Positions 9,358-19,044 of a stretch of DNA of 32,428 bases are shown one piece after another. The notes under the pieces were generated by a model, which was not told the DNA's origin, searched no databases, and saw only the letters and a program-made list of their open reading frames with translations. Positions within the stretch are counted from its first letter, which is position 1. Each line of letters starts with the position of its first letter. The stretch is from Phycisphaeraceae bacterium. GTDB taxonomy: Bacteria; Planctomycetota; Phycisphaerae; Phycisphaerales; Phycisphaeraceae. The stretch covers positions 1 through 32,428 of the forward strand of contig JAHQVV010000223.1 of NCBI GenBank assembly GCA_019634195.1, in the 5' to 3' direction. Both the position numbers and the translations under genes were made by a program.

Positions 9358-9553
9358 GGCAGGTCTTTCGTGGGCTTCTTGCCCGGCGGAGTCGGATCGG
9401 GTGAGCGTTCTGTGAGGGGAGCGGCCGATTTTAATCTTCGGTCAATCCCTTGCACGGCTTGTCTTGGCCGATTTGACTGCTTAGAATGATTCCAAAGGTC
9501 AATTTACTATCAAACCGGCCTCCGAGGGCCGGAATCACGGATAAAATTCTGAT

Positions 9554-10789
9554 ATGAGCTTAAAACTGCCTATCTACCTCGATCATAACGCCACCACGCC
9601 GATGGACCCGCGTGTGCTGGACGCCATGCTGCCGTACTTCACCGAGAAATTTGGCAACTCGGCGAGCCGTAACCACCAGTACGGGTGGGACGCGGAAGAG
9701 GGCGTCGACTACGCCCGCGAGCAAGTGGGCAACCTCATCGGCTGTACGTCTAAGGAGATCGTCTGGACGTCCGGCTCGACCGAGTCGAACAACCTGGCCA
9801 TCAAGGGCGTCGCCGACATGTACGGCAAGAAGGGCAACCACATCATCACCGCGGTCCACGAGCACAAGGCCACGCTCGACCCGGTCAAGCGGCTGCAGAA
9901 GCAGGGCTTTGATGTGACCTGGCTTGAGCCGAACTCGGACGGCATCATCACCGCCGAGGCGGTCGAAGGGGCGCTGCGTGACGACACGATCCTTGTGACG
10001 ATCATGTGGGCCAACAACGAGCTGGGCACGATCAACGAGATCCCCGAGATCGGCAAGATGCTTAAAGAAAAGCACAGCGAGAAGGACAAGCCGATCCTGC
10101 ACACGGACGCGACGCAGTGGGTGGGCAAGATGCCGACCGATGTCGAGCGCGACGGGGTAGACCTGCTCAGCGCATCGGCTCACAAGATGTACGGGCCCAA
10201 GGGCGTCGGCTTCTTGTACGTGCGTCGCCGTCGGCCACGCGTCCGCCTGACCCCGATCATCGATGGCGGCGGCCACGAACGCGGCATGCGATCGGGCACG
10301 CTCAACGTCACTGGCATCGTCGGCATGGGTAAGGCCTGCGAGATCGCGGGCCAGGAAATGGACAGCGAGCAGGGACGCCTGCTCAAGATGCGGACCCGGC
10401 TCGAAGAGGGCATCACCAGCAAGCTCGAGATGGCGGTCATCAATGGCCACCCGACCAAGCGACTGCCCGGCACGACGAACATCAGTTTTCCCTACGTTGA
10501 AGGCGAATCCCTGATGATGGCCATCAAGGAGATCGCGGTGTCTTCCGGCTCGGCCTGCACCAGCGCGTCACTCGAACCCAGCTACGTGCTCAAGGCTTTG
10601 GGCCTGGGCGACGAGATCGCCCACAGCTCGATCCGCTTCGGCATGGGCCGGTTTACGACGGACGAAGAAATCGATTATACGATCGAGAAGGTCGTGAAGA
10701 ACGTGCAGCACCTGCTGGACATGAGCCCGCTGTGGGAGATGGTCCAGGAAGGCATCGATCTGGACAGCATCGAGTGGGGTGCCCACTAA
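9554..10789 (+). CDS. iscS: Cysteine desulfurase
   Basis: YLDHNATTPMDPRV, WTSGSTESNNLAIKG, HEHKATLDP, SASAHKMYGPKGVGFLYVRR, SSGSACTSASLEPSYVLKALG. Confidence 0.94.
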   Translation: MSLKLPIYLDHNATTPMDPRVLDAMLPYFTEKFGNSASRNHQYGWDAEEGVDYAREQVGNLIGCTSKEIVWTSGSTESNNLAIKGVADMYGKKGNHIITAVHEHKATLDPVKRLQKQGFDVTWLEPNSDGIITAEAVEGALRDDTILVTIMWANNELGTINEIPEIGKMLKEKHSEKDKPILHTDATQWVGKMPTDVERDGVDLLSASAHKMYGPKGVGFLYVRRRRPRVRLTPIIDGGGHERGMRSGTLNVTGIVGMGKACEIAGQEMDSEQGRLLKMRTRLEEGITSKLEMAVINGHPTKRLPGTTNISFPYVEGESLMMAIKEIAVSSGSACTSASLEPSYVLKALGLGDEIAHSSIRFGMGRFTTDEEIDYTIEKVVKNVQHLLDMSPLWEMVQEGIDLDSIEWGAH

Positions 10790-10857
10790 TTAAAGCACTG
10801 CTTAAGTCCACCCGCCCCGCCAATCAACCGATATAAACAAAACAAAGGAGCCTCACT

Positions 10858-11295
10858 ATGGCTTACAGCGAGAAGGTCATCGACCACTACGAAAACCCCC
10901 GCAACATCGGCACGATGGACAAAGCCGACCCCAACGTCGGCACCGGCGTCGTCGGCGCCCCCGAGTGTGGTGACGTCATGCGGCTGCAGATCAAGGTCAA
11001 CCCCGAGACCGGCGTCATCGAAGACGCCAAGTTCAAGACTTTCGGCTGCGGCAGCGCGATCGCCTCGAGTTCCCTCGCCACCGAGTGGCTCAAGGGCAAG
11101 AGCCTGCACGATGCCGACGAGATCAAGAACACGGATATTGTCCAAGAGCTGGCGCTCCCGCCGGTGAAGATCCACTGCTCGGTCCTGGCCGAGGACGCGA
11201 TCAAGCACGCCTTGGAAGACTACCTCGAGAAGCACGGCAAGACGATGGAGTCGCTGCACGAGCACGACCATGAGCACGAAGACGCCAAGGCGTAG
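10858..11295 (+). CDS. iscU: Iron-sulfur cluster assembly scaffold IscU/NifU-like
   Basis: MAYSEKVIDHYENPRNIGTMDKADPNVGTGVVGAPECGDVMRLQIKV, FKTFGCGSAIASSSLATEWLKGKS, PPVKIHCSVLAEDAIKHALEDY. Confidence 0.94.
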   Translation: MAYSEKVIDHYENPRNIGTMDKADPNVGTGVVGAPECGDVMRLQIKVNPETGVIEDAKFKTFGCGSAIASSSLATEWLKGKSLHDADEIKNTDIVQELALPPVKIHCSVLAEDAIKHALEDYLEKHGKTMESLHEHDHEHEDAKA

Positions 11296-11378
11296 CTGTA
11301 CTGGTGGGATGGGCGTCCCGCCCGTCATCAAAGCGATCTGATTCGCGACGGCCATCCCACCGGACCAAGGCGTAACTG
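11285..11378. repeat. Inverted repeat (GGTGGGAT family copy 2) flanked by 14-nt direct repeats
   Basis: IR outer ends 11303..11361 (GGTGGGATGGGCGTC...GACGGCCATCCCACC). Direct repeats CCAAGGCGTAGCTG 11285..11298 and CCAAGGCGTAACTG 11365..11378 (13/14). Confidence 0.85.
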
Positions 11379-11431
11379 AAACCAACTCGCAGCGTCGCTA
11401 TACTGGTAACAACGTTATTAAGGACTTACCC

Positions 11432-11764
11432 ATGGCTATTGAACTGACCGAAACCGCCGCCCGCGAGATCAAGACCATCGTCGAACAGCAGGAGCTGGAT
11501 TCCGAGAAGGTCCGCCTGCGTGTCGGCGTCAAGGGCGGGGGCTGCTCCGGCTTCTCCTATCTCTTGGACCTGACCGAGACCGCCCGCGACACGGACGAGG
11601 AGTTTGAGCTGCACGGCATCAGGGTCGTCTGCGACCCCAAGAGCTACCTCTACCTCAACGGCACCTCGATCGACTTCAAAGACGAAGTCATGGGCCGAGG
11701 CTTCGTGTTCAACAACCCCAACGCGAACGCGACGTGCGGGTGTGGGTCGAGCTTTAGTGCCTGA
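11432..11764 (+). CDS. iscA: IscA/ErpA-type iron-sulfur cluster assembly protein
   Basis: LTETAAREIKTIV, RVGVKGGGCSGFSYLLDL, GRGFVFNNPNANATCGCGSSF: conserved A-type carrier motifs including C-GCG. Confidence 0.94.
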   Translation: MAIELTETAAREIKTIVEQQELDSEKVRLRVGVKGGGCSGFSYLLDLTETARDTDEEFELHGIRVVCDPKSYLYLNGTSIDFKDEVMGRGFVFNNPNANATCGCGSSFSA

Positions 11765-11787
11765 TCGATATGAAAATTGAATCAAGC

Positions 11788-11820
11788 AAGAAGCCCGCGT
11801 TCATCGAACGCGGGCTTCTT
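11788..11820. terminator. Bidirectional terminator between convergent iscA and peroxiredoxin genes
   Basis: Perfect 15-bp stem AAGAAGCCCGCGTTC-ATC-GAACGCGGGCTTCTT followed by TGTTTTGC. Confidence 0.9.
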
Positions 11821-11845
11821 TGTTTTGCTGAGTTGTTGTCTGGCT

Positions 11846-12367
11846 TTATAGGTGCTTGTCGCCCGCGTTCCAGTTGCAGGCACACAGTTCGCCGGACTGG
11901 ACCGCGTCGATGACGCGCAGGGCCTCGGCGACGGATCGGCCGACGGAGAGGTTGTTGACGCTGGCCCACTGGATGACGCCGTCCGGGTCGACCAGGAAGC
12001 TGGCGCGGAGGCAGACGTGGTTGTCCGGGCAGAGGATGCCCAGGTCCTGTGCGAGTTTCTGGCAGGAGATCAGCGGGTAGGGCAGGTTGTTGAGCATCTT
12101 GTCTTGGCTACGCCAAGCCAGGTGCGAGTACTCGTTGTCGGTGCTGCCGCCGACGAGCACGACGTCCCGCTTGTCGAACTCTTCCGCAGCGTTGCCAAAC
12201 TCGACGAGCTCGGTCGGGCAGACGAAGGTGAAGTCCTTGGGGTAGAAGAGGAAGAGCTTCCACCGGCCTTCGTACGTGCCGGTGTGGACCTGGGTGAGGT
12301 CTTCGGGGGTGTTGCCGACACAAGCCTGGCAATGGAATTCGGGGAAGGGCTGGCCAACGGTCAGCAT
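11846..12367 (-). CDS. Peroxiredoxin (AhpC/TSA family)
   Basis: MLTVGQPFPEFHCQA, LFFYPKDFTFVCPTELVEFG, DNEYSHLAWRS; start at 12367 chosen over 12415. Confidence 0.93.
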   Translation of the reverse strand: MLTVGQPFPEFHCQACVGNTPEDLTQVHTGTYEGRWKLFLFYPKDFTFVCPTELVEFGNAAEEFDKRDVVLVGGSTDNEYSHLAWRSQDKMLNNLPYPLISCQKLAQDLGILCPDNHVCLRASFLVDPDGVIQWASVNNLSVGRSVAEALRVIDAVQSGELCACNWNAGDKHL

Positions 12368-12491
12368 GATCGACTCCTGGGTTGGGGGTTGTTCTGGGCG
12401 CGGCGGTTGCCGCATCAGGCGGGTTGCATCAAGCAGGGCGGACAGTTTAGCGAGGCCTAATTTTTAAGGCAATTTGGCTTTCTAAAAAGAA

Positions 12492-12516
12492 AGCCCACGC
12501 TGGTTTAACGTGGGCT
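12492..12516 (-). terminator. Terminator hairpin downstream of ftsK
   Basis: AGCCCACG...CGTGGGCT stem; on the minus strand followed by TTCTTTTT. Confidence 0.75.
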
Positions 12517-12541
12517 CCTTGGGGGCTGATATCAGTCTCGC

Positions 12542-15442
12542 TTACGCGGCGATCTCCTCGTCCTCGTCTTCTTCGACCTCTTCGTATTCGTACTCCCACT
12601 CGCCGTCTTCGTCTTCGGCCTCTTCGTCTTCTTCCTCGTATTCGGCCTCGGCGTCCGGGTCCTCATCCTCCTCTTCCTCCTCGTATTCCTCCCCATCCTC
12701 AGCGACGACTTCGTATTCCTCATCGTCCTCCTCGCCGGGCTCCTCTTCGAAATCTTCTTCTTCGAGTTCGTCGACGGTTTCGATTTCGAAGTCGTCGTCT
12801 TCCTCGTCGATGGAGTCGTCGCCGGTCATATCCTCGTCGGTGATGACTTCCTCGGCGTAGGCGGAGGCCGCTTCAGCGGCCGGGGTATTTTCTACGAGAT
12901 GCCCGGTCGCTGAAGCGCCTTCGGCCGATTGCGTTGGGCCGCCGCTGGCTTGCTCGGCCTGCATCTGCTTCATCGCATCCCACTCTTCGAGGGTGATCTG
13001 TACCTCGCGGGCTTGGCTGCCTTTATGATCACCGAGGATGCCCGACGCGGCCATCGCCTCGATGAGTCGTGACGAACGTGCGTAGCCGATCGTGAGTCGG
13101 CGTTGCAACAGCGACACGCTGCCGCGCTTGGTCTCGATGACGATCTGCACCGCCTTGTCGAACAGGGGGTCGTTCATCGAGTCTTCGTCGACGCTGACCT
13201 GATCGCCCGATTTGATCTGCACGAGTTGCGGCTCGAAGCTCTGCTGCGCGATCGTCTTGAGGAACTTGACGGTCTTGCGGACTTCCATGTCGTCGATCAG
13301 GCAGCCTTGTGCGCGCGTGAGTTCGGACGATCTTGGCGAGAGGAACAGCATGTCGCCGTGGCCTAGCAGCAACTCGCCGCCCTTTTGGTCGAGCACGATG
13401 CGTGAGTCCATGCCTGAAGAGACCTTCATACAGATTCGGCAGGGCATGTTGGACTTGATCAGGCCGGTGACGACGTTGGCCGACGGGCGCTGCGTCGCGA
13501 GGATGAGGTGGATGCCCACCGCACGGGCCTTCTGAGCGATGCGGACGATGAAGCCCTCGACCTCCTTGTTGGTCATCATCAGGTCCGCGAGCTCGTCGAT
13601 GACGAAGACCATATAGGGCAGTTTCTTGGGGATGCGCGCGGCCTCGTCCTCGGTCGCCGGCTCCATGCGGTCCTTGATCTCGTCCCAGCCGAGCTTGTTG
13701 TAGGTGCCGATATCGCGGACGCCGACCTCTGCGAGCAGCTCGTACCGCTCGTCCATCTTGGTGACCGCCCACTCGAGGATCGCCGCGGCCTTGCTCATCT
13801 CGGTGACGACCGGGCACATCAGGTGCGGGATGTTCTTGAACATCGACATCTCGACCATCTTCGGGTCGACCAGCACGAGCTTGAGCTCGTCGGGCCGCTT
13901 GGTGAAGAGGAAGGACATGATGATCGAGTTCATGCACACCGACTTACCCGAGCCGGTGGTGCCCGCGATGAGCATGTGCGGCATCTTGTTGAGGTCTTCG
14001 ACCAGCGGGTTGCCGGAGGCGTCCTTGCCCAGGAACATCGGCAGGTTCATCTCGGCGGACTCCGGGCAGGCCTGCATCAGTTCCTTGACGCGGACGAGTT
14101 CACGCTTGATGTTGGGCACCTCGATCCCGACGGTGTCCTTGCCGGCCATGTTCGCCACGATGCGGATGTTCTGCGCCTTCATCGCGCGGGCCAGGTCGGT
14201 CGATACGCCATTCAAGCGCGACACCTTGGTGCCGGGGGCGAGGCGGGCTTCGAAGAGCGTGATGACCGGGCCGGAGTCGATGCCGACGACTTCGCCCTGG
14301 ATGTTGTACTGCTGCATCGCGGACTCGAGTTTGACCGCCTGATCGCGGACGATGGCTTCCTGCTCGGCGGTGAAGTCGTGCTCGGGTTCTTCCAGGAGGT
14401 CCTGGCCAGGGAACTTGTAGCCGGAGAGGTCTTGTTCGACGGGCGCTGCGGGCGCGGTCGCCGCCTTGGGCGCGAAATTAATGGGCATCTGCGCCATCTT
14501 TTCACGCAGCGCATCGGGGTCGAGCTTCTGCTTGCCCTTGGTATAGGCGTCGGGGGCGTCGCTTGCGACATCGTCTTCTTCCTCGGCATTAGCGATCGCC
14601 TCCATCGCTCGCTTCGCGGTCGGGGTCGAGTCGGCCTTCTTCTTGGCCTTGGCTTCCTTGCGTTTCTTGCGCTTGAGCTGCTTGGGTGTGAGCGGGGCTC
14701 CGGCTTCTTCGGGGCCTTCTTCAACGTCCGTCTCCGCGCCGTCCCAAGCCTCGGGCGCGGTGCGCAGCCGATTCGTGAGCGGCGCGAGCGCACCGGCCAG
14801 ACGCCCGGCGATATTCAGCTTCGGCAGCGGCAGCTTCTTCGGATCAATATCGCAGATGCGCAGGATCACCTCGGCGATCGCCTTAGGGATTGCCAGCACG
14901 ATCTTGTCCGCCGTTAGGATCGCCCCGACCCAGAAGCTGACCAACAGCAGCACGACGCTCCCGAACGTCTCGAAGCGAGCGATCAGGTGGTCGTTCACGT
15001 ACAGGCTCAGCAGGCCTCCGGTCCCCTCTGGCATCGGGGAGCGGAACAGCGCGTAGGTGTTACCCAGGATCGCGATCAGGGCGGAGACGGTCACCGCAAT
15101 CATGACAAGCCCGATGCCGCGCAGCACGATCTGATTCGTCGCCCGGCGGGTCGCGGTGCGGTAGAGATACACGGCCATGCCGATCACCAGCGCCCAGACC
15201 CCGGCGCCCAGCACGGCGTACAACTCGTAGGCCATCGCCGCGCCGACGACGCCAACCCAGTTGTGCACCGGGTCCGCCGCGACACCCACCGCGTGGCTGG
15301 GTGCATCGTCGGGGTGGTAGCTGACCAGGCTTGCGACGAGCATCAGCCAGAGCCCGGCCAGGACCGCCCAGCCGACCCCGCGATAGGCCGCTAGGGCCTG
15401 CGTTGCCGAGGGGTTGTCCGTCTTCTTCGTTCGCTTGGCCAT
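12542..15442 (-). CDS. ftsK: DNA translocase FtsK/SpoIIIE with acidic C-terminal extension
   Basis: Multiple N-terminal TM segments, Walker A AGTTGSGKSVCMNSI, VIDELADLMM, ATQRPSANVVTGLIKSNMPCRI, C-terminal gamma-like domain (LLQRRLTIGYARSSRLIEAMAASGILG). Start probably 15442 (MAKRTKK). Confidence 0.95.
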   Translation of the reverse strand: MAKRTKKTDNPSATQALAAYRGVGWAVLAGLWLMLVASLVSYHPDDAPSHAVGVAADPVHNWVGVVGAAMAYELYAVLGAGVWALVIGMAVYLYRTATRRATNQIVLRGIGLVMIAVTVSALIAILGNTYALFRSPMPEGTGGLLSLYVNDHLIARFETFGSVVLLLVSFWVGAILTADKIVLAIPKAIAEVILRICDIDPKKLPLPKLNIAGRLAGALAPLTNRLRTAPEAWDGAETDVEEGPEEAGAPLTPKQLKRKKRKEAKAKKKADSTPTAKRAMEAIANAEEEDDVASDAPDAYTKGKQKLDPDALREKMAQMPINFAPKAATAPAAPVEQDLSGYKFPGQDLLEEPEHDFTAEQEAIVRDQAVKLESAMQQYNIQGEVVGIDSGPVITLFEARLAPGTKVSRLNGVSTDLARAMKAQNIRIVANMAGKDTVGIEVPNIKRELVRVKELMQACPESAEMNLPMFLGKDASGNPLVEDLNKMPHMLIAGTTGSGKSVCMNSIIMSFLFTKRPDELKLVLVDPKMVEMSMFKNIPHLMCPVVTEMSKAAAILEWAVTKMDERYELLAEVGVRDIGTYNKLGWDEIKDRMEPATEDEAARIPKKLPYMVFVIDELADLMMTNKEVEGFIVRIAQKARAVGIHLILATQRPSANVVTGLIKSNMPCRICMKVSSGMDSRIVLDQKGGELLLGHGDMLFLSPRSSELTRAQGCLIDDMEVRKTVKFLKTIAQQSFEPQLVQIKSGDQVSVDEDSMNDPLFDKAVQIVIETKRGSVSLLQRRLTIGYARSSRLIEAMAASGILGDHKGSQAREVQITLEEWDAMKQMQAEQASGGPTQSAEGASATGHLVENTPAAEAASAYAEEVITDEDMTGDDSIDEEDDDFEIETVDELEEEDFEEEPGEEDDEEYEVVAEDGEEYEEEEEDEDPDAEAEYEEEDEEAEDEDGEWEYEYEEVEEDEDEEIAA

Positions 15443-15664
15443 GTCGTTTCCTGGCAATGACTTAGATTATCGGGCCCGGCCCCATAAAGGCGCACCATCG
15501 GCCCGGTGACATTCACTGATCATCGGCTAGGGCGACTGAAAAACGACAATGTTGAGCAGCGTGTCAGGAATCGAACTCGGATTGCTGGCTATTGCTTCAA
15601 GTGCTGTTATATTGGCCGTTTGACCCGTCATCGATTCGATTCTTGCTTTCCGTGGTACCGAGAT

Positions 15665-17098
15665 ATGCCTGATCTGCTTCACCGCCCAATCGCCTCGCTG
15701 AGCATCTGCTTTGTCCTCTTGAGTGCGCTGCTATACGCGCAACCGGTATCTGCGCAGTCCGAGGGCCTCGAGCTCAAGCACAGCCCCAATGGCAAGCGGG
15801 CATTGCGCCTGCATGCAGAGAAGCAGGCCGGCCTTGAGGCCGATTATCTGGAATCGATTGAGCTCCCCGCCAAGCGTTTTAATCAGACCTGCGAGCGGCA
15901 CGTCAATCGCTACACATCGATGCTGGACCGCGAGATACGCACGCTCACACGCAAGGGGGCTCTTGAAGAGGCCAAGGCAATCCAGTCGGCGATCCAACGG
16001 GCAGAGGCTTGGTCGATTGCTCCGCCTGATGGCGAAGGCCTGCATTTTTTGAGCCAAGAAACACTAGAGGTTGTAGGCAGCGATAAAGCGACCAAGCTCG
16101 GCGTCGATCTGCAGGTGAATGTTGAGAGTGCCGGGGTCGCCTATGCAAAGCATATTCAGCAGGCCTTTGGTCAATACAAGCTCAAAATCGATTCGGCGCG
16201 CAACTTGTTGAAGGGTGAGCTAACCACCGTGCTGGAGCAGGAGCAGCGTGCCGGCCGACTCGAAGCGGTTCAGGAGGTTCAAGCGGCGATCGATGCGATC
16301 AAGACGCTTCCCGCGGTCACCGCTCCGAAAAATGAAGAACCTGAGCAGGCGGATGAAGCCGACGAGCCCGCGGAGCAGCCGAAAGACCGCTACCACGGGT
16401 ATTACGTGCTTCGGCATGAGGCCAACGGCAAGACGCAGCGCCGATACCTGCTCGAATTAGGCGAGGAAGAAAGCGCGATCCGCGAATACAACACTGCGGA
16501 TATGGGCGGCAGTTGGCAAAATGTCGATTGGCACGTCAAGGTCATCCGAGAGCAGGGCAGCAAGCTTCTGATCCAGAGCACCGACGACCACGGCAACGAG
16601 CTGATCCATGAACTGTCGCTTCGTGAAAATCGCCGGCCACACAAGGCGACAACGTGGCGTTCGCGCCAAGACTATGACAACAAGCGCGAGCCCGTCGGCA
16701 GCGGTTATGTCCAGATACCTGGCACACCTGACGCAGACCTCCTTGGGCTCAAGGATGGCGAGTACTTCATGGCCATGACGCGGACCTACTCCGCAACCTA
16801 TTCCCACCCACTGGCCTACCGCGTCCGCGTGCTTAACGGCACGATCGTCCGCACCCATGAAAACGTCACCGACGACCCGGACCAATGGAAGCGGACATAC
16901 CACGTCTTCTACACCGTCAAGACCGAGGGCAAACGCTTGGTCCTCCGGCAGGACGCGACGATGCGCCGCAATATCTCGCAGTTCATGATGGTCAACATGT
17001 CTGGTAAACGACCCAAGATTGCCGGGTGGTCCAGCAAACTGGATTACGATCGGAAAGATGACCCGGACTATCAGGGCGAGCTCATCAAGGGGAAATAG
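15665..17098 (+). CDS. Hypothetical secreted protein
   Basis: Likely start 15665: MPDLLHRPIASLSICFVLLSALLYAQPVSAQSEG signal peptide; no recognised domain; ends just before kdsA. Confidence 0.7.
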   Translation: MPDLLHRPIASLSICFVLLSALLYAQPVSAQSEGLELKHSPNGKRALRLHAEKQAGLEADYLESIELPAKRFNQTCERHVNRYTSMLDREIRTLTRKGALEEAKAIQSAIQRAEAWSIAPPDGEGLHFLSQETLEVVGSDKATKLGVDLQVNVESAGVAYAKHIQQAFGQYKLKIDSARNLLKGELTTVLEQEQRAGRLEAVQEVQAAIDAIKTLPAVTAPKNEEPEQADEADEPAEQPKDRYHGYYVLRHEANGKTQRRYLLELGEEESAIREYNTADMGGSWQNVDWHVKVIREQGSKLLIQSTDDHGNELIHELSLRENRRPHKATTWRSRQDYDNKREPVGSGYVQIPGTPDADLLGLKDGEYFMAMTRTYSATYSHPLAYRVRVLNGTIVRTHENVTDDPDQWKRTYHVFYTVKTEGKRLVLRQDATMRRNISQFMMVNMSGKRPKIAGWSSKLDYDRKDDPDYQGELIKGK

Positions 17099-17145
17099 CC
17101 GGTGTCGCATCGGCTTGGGCTGATCCATCAGCTAAACTTGTTGCG

Positions 17146-17967
17146 ATGCATAACGCCATTATCGCCAACCTCACTGTCGGCCAAGACCAGCCGCTCACCA
17201 TCATCGCAGGCCCGTGCCAGATCGAATCCGAAGACATGTGCCTGTCCATCGGCGAACAGGTCCGCGACCGCTGCGCTGAGCTCGGCCTGCAATACATCTT
17301 CAAAGCCAGCTTCGACAAGGCCAACCGCTCGTCCATCCACACCCCACGCGGCAGCGGGCTCGACGACGGCCTCGCATCCCTCCAGCGCATCGGCAAAGCC
17401 CTCGGCGTACCCACCACGACCGACATCCACGAGCCCTACCACGCCGAGCCCGCGGGCCAGGCCGTAGACCTCCTGCAGATCCCCGCGTTCCTGTGTCGGC
17501 AGACGGATTTGCTTGTCGCCGCAGCGAAAACAGGCAAGGCCGTCAACGTCAAAAAAGGCCAGTTCCTCTCCCCCGGCGAGATGACCAACGTCGTCAACAA
17601 ACTCGACGAAGCCGGCTGCAAGGCCATGATGCTCACCGAGCGCGGCACGTTCTTCGGCTACAACCGCCTGGTCAACGACTTCCCCGGCCTCGAAGACATG
17701 ATGGACCTCAACTGGCCCGTCTGCTTCGACGTCACCCACTCGACCCAGCTGCCCGGTGGCGGCGGCACGCACACCGCAGGCCGGCCCGAGCGAGCGCCGC
17801 TGCTCGCGCGTTGCGCCGTCGCGGCGGGCGTCCAGGCGCTGTTCATTGAGACCCACCCCGAGCCGAGCCAGGCCAAGTCCGACGCCGCGACCATGCTCTC
17901 CGTCAATCAGGTGCTTGGTATGCTCGGCCAGCTGGCGAAGCTGCACGAGACCGTGAAGTCGCTCTGA
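17146..17967 (+). CDS. kdsA: 3-deoxy-8-phosphooctulonate synthase
   Basis: IIAGPCQIESEDMCLSIGE, FKASFDKANRSS, TTTDIHEPYHAEPAG, VNVKKGQFLSPGEM, FDVTHSTQLPGG. Confidence 0.95.
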   Translation: MHNAIIANLTVGQDQPLTIIAGPCQIESEDMCLSIGEQVRDRCAELGLQYIFKASFDKANRSSIHTPRGSGLDDGLASLQRIGKALGVPTTTDIHEPYHAEPAGQAVDLLQIPAFLCRQTDLLVAAAKTGKAVNVKKGQFLSPGEMTNVVNKLDEAGCKAMMLTERGTFFGYNRLVNDFPGLEDMMDLNWPVCFDVTHSTQLPGGGGTHTAGRPERAPLLARCAVAAGVQALFIETHPEPSQAKSDAATMLSVNQVLGMLGQLAKLHETVKSL

Positions 17968-18042
17968 TAACAGGTTGAATCACCCCGCAACGCCAGCTTG
18001 ACTCGGCACTTCCAACCCATAGCAATCGATGCATCGCGTGTG

Positions 18043-18975
18043 TTACTGCACTTCACCGGCAAGTGCAGCGACCCCCTCGGTCACACCGACCGCGACGCGG
18101 GTCATGCGGTCGTAGTCCAATGTCTCGGGTGTGTCGTTCATCGTGTGATAGTTGTGATTGCGAAACCAGCTTGTGTCGGTGACCATCAGCGCGGGGTAGC
18201 CGTTGTCCCAGAACGGGCCGTGGTCTGAGACCCATATGACCTGCCTCGCCTTGGGCAGCGGGGCGGCGACGACGGGGAACTTCACCGCCTTCTTGAATGC
18301 ACGCTTGAATCGACCGAGCCTGGACCGTGTGGCCATATCGGAAACGAATGCGATGAAGTCGCCTTCGCTGCGCAGGAACGGCCGGATGAACTTATGCAAC
18401 TCTTCCGGATAATCCTGGCTGTCCTCGGCGGTATCGAAATAGCCCACCATCTCCAGGCAGACCATCACGTCGATCATTTCGCCCGCGGCCTTGCAGCGGT
18501 CCGCATACACACGGCTGCCCATCGTCGGCCCGCTGAAGTGCATCGGTTCTTCGTTCGCAAAGGCTACGAAACGAAGGGTGCGCTTGAACCTGCGCCCCAG
18601 CAGCTCTTTGCACACCGCCAGCAGCATCGCGACAGCCGAGGCGTTATCGTCCGCGCCGGGTGTCCGGCTTACCGTGTCATAGTGCGCCCCCACCACGACG
18701 ATCAGATCGACTTCCTCTGTGCCTGGCCACTCGACGACGAGGTTCTTCGCTTCCATCGCCGGCGTGGGGTACGCCTGCATCTCGACGCTCTGGCCAAGCT
18801 TGACCCACTCCTCGTGCAGATAGCTCACCGTGGAAGCGATGCTGATCGGGTTGCTGTCGTGGCGGATACCGATCTCGCCGGCGAGCTTATCAACGTGACG
18901 GTGCAGATACGCCCAGACCTCAAGCTCATCTTGCGTCAGCGGCGGATCGATCGGCTTGTTCTTCGGCCCGGGCAT
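18043..18975 (-). CDS. M28 family metallopeptidase
   Basis: VVGAHYDTVSRTPGADDNASAVAMLLAVCKEL, LRFVAFANEEP, CLEMVGYF, SDHGPFWDNGYPALMVTDTSWFRNHNYHTMNDTPETLDYDRM: zinc ligands conserved. Confidence 0.92.
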   Translation of the reverse strand: MPGPKNKPIDPPLTQDELEVWAYLHRHVDKLAGEIGIRHDSNPISIASTVSYLHEEWVKLGQSVEMQAYPTPAMEAKNLVVEWPGTEEVDLIVVVGAHYDTVSRTPGADDNASAVAMLLAVCKELLGRRFKRTLRFVAFANEEPMHFSGPTMGSRVYADRCKAAGEMIDVMVCLEMVGYFDTAEDSQDYPEELHKFIRPFLRSEGDFIAFVSDMATRSRLGRFKRAFKKAVKFPVVAAPLPKARQVIWVSDHGPFWDNGYPALMVTDTSWFRNHNYHTMNDTPETLDYDRMTRVAVGVTEGVAALAGEVQ

Positions 18976-19044
18976 GAAGGTAGTCTAGCGATCACGGCTT
19001 TGCTACAAAGATTGGATGCGTCGATTTTGCAGGACTTTGGAGGA

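Noticed and set aside
9515-9532. CCGGCCTCCGAGGGCCGG hairpin upstream of iscS as a regulatory element
   Set aside because: Short, GC-rich and solitary; no recognisable IscR site or riboswitch features, so not claimed.
12510-12860. Ser-rich 116-aa plus-strand ORF (SSSSSSSTSSYSYS...)
   Set aside because: Antisense of the acidic GAA/GAG-rich FtsK tail; TCC/TCG/TCT codons explain the serine runs.
13508-14917. 469-aa plus-strand ORF antisense to ftsK
   Set aside because: Shadow ORF on the opposite strand of a clearly recognised gene; His/Asp/Val/Leu-biased composition typical of high-GC antisense frames.
15580-15640. tRNA-like fragment on the minus strand (GAGTTCGATTCCTGAC)
   Set aside because: T-arm does not pair properly (CCGAG versus CCTGA) and no matching acceptor or anticodon stem was found.
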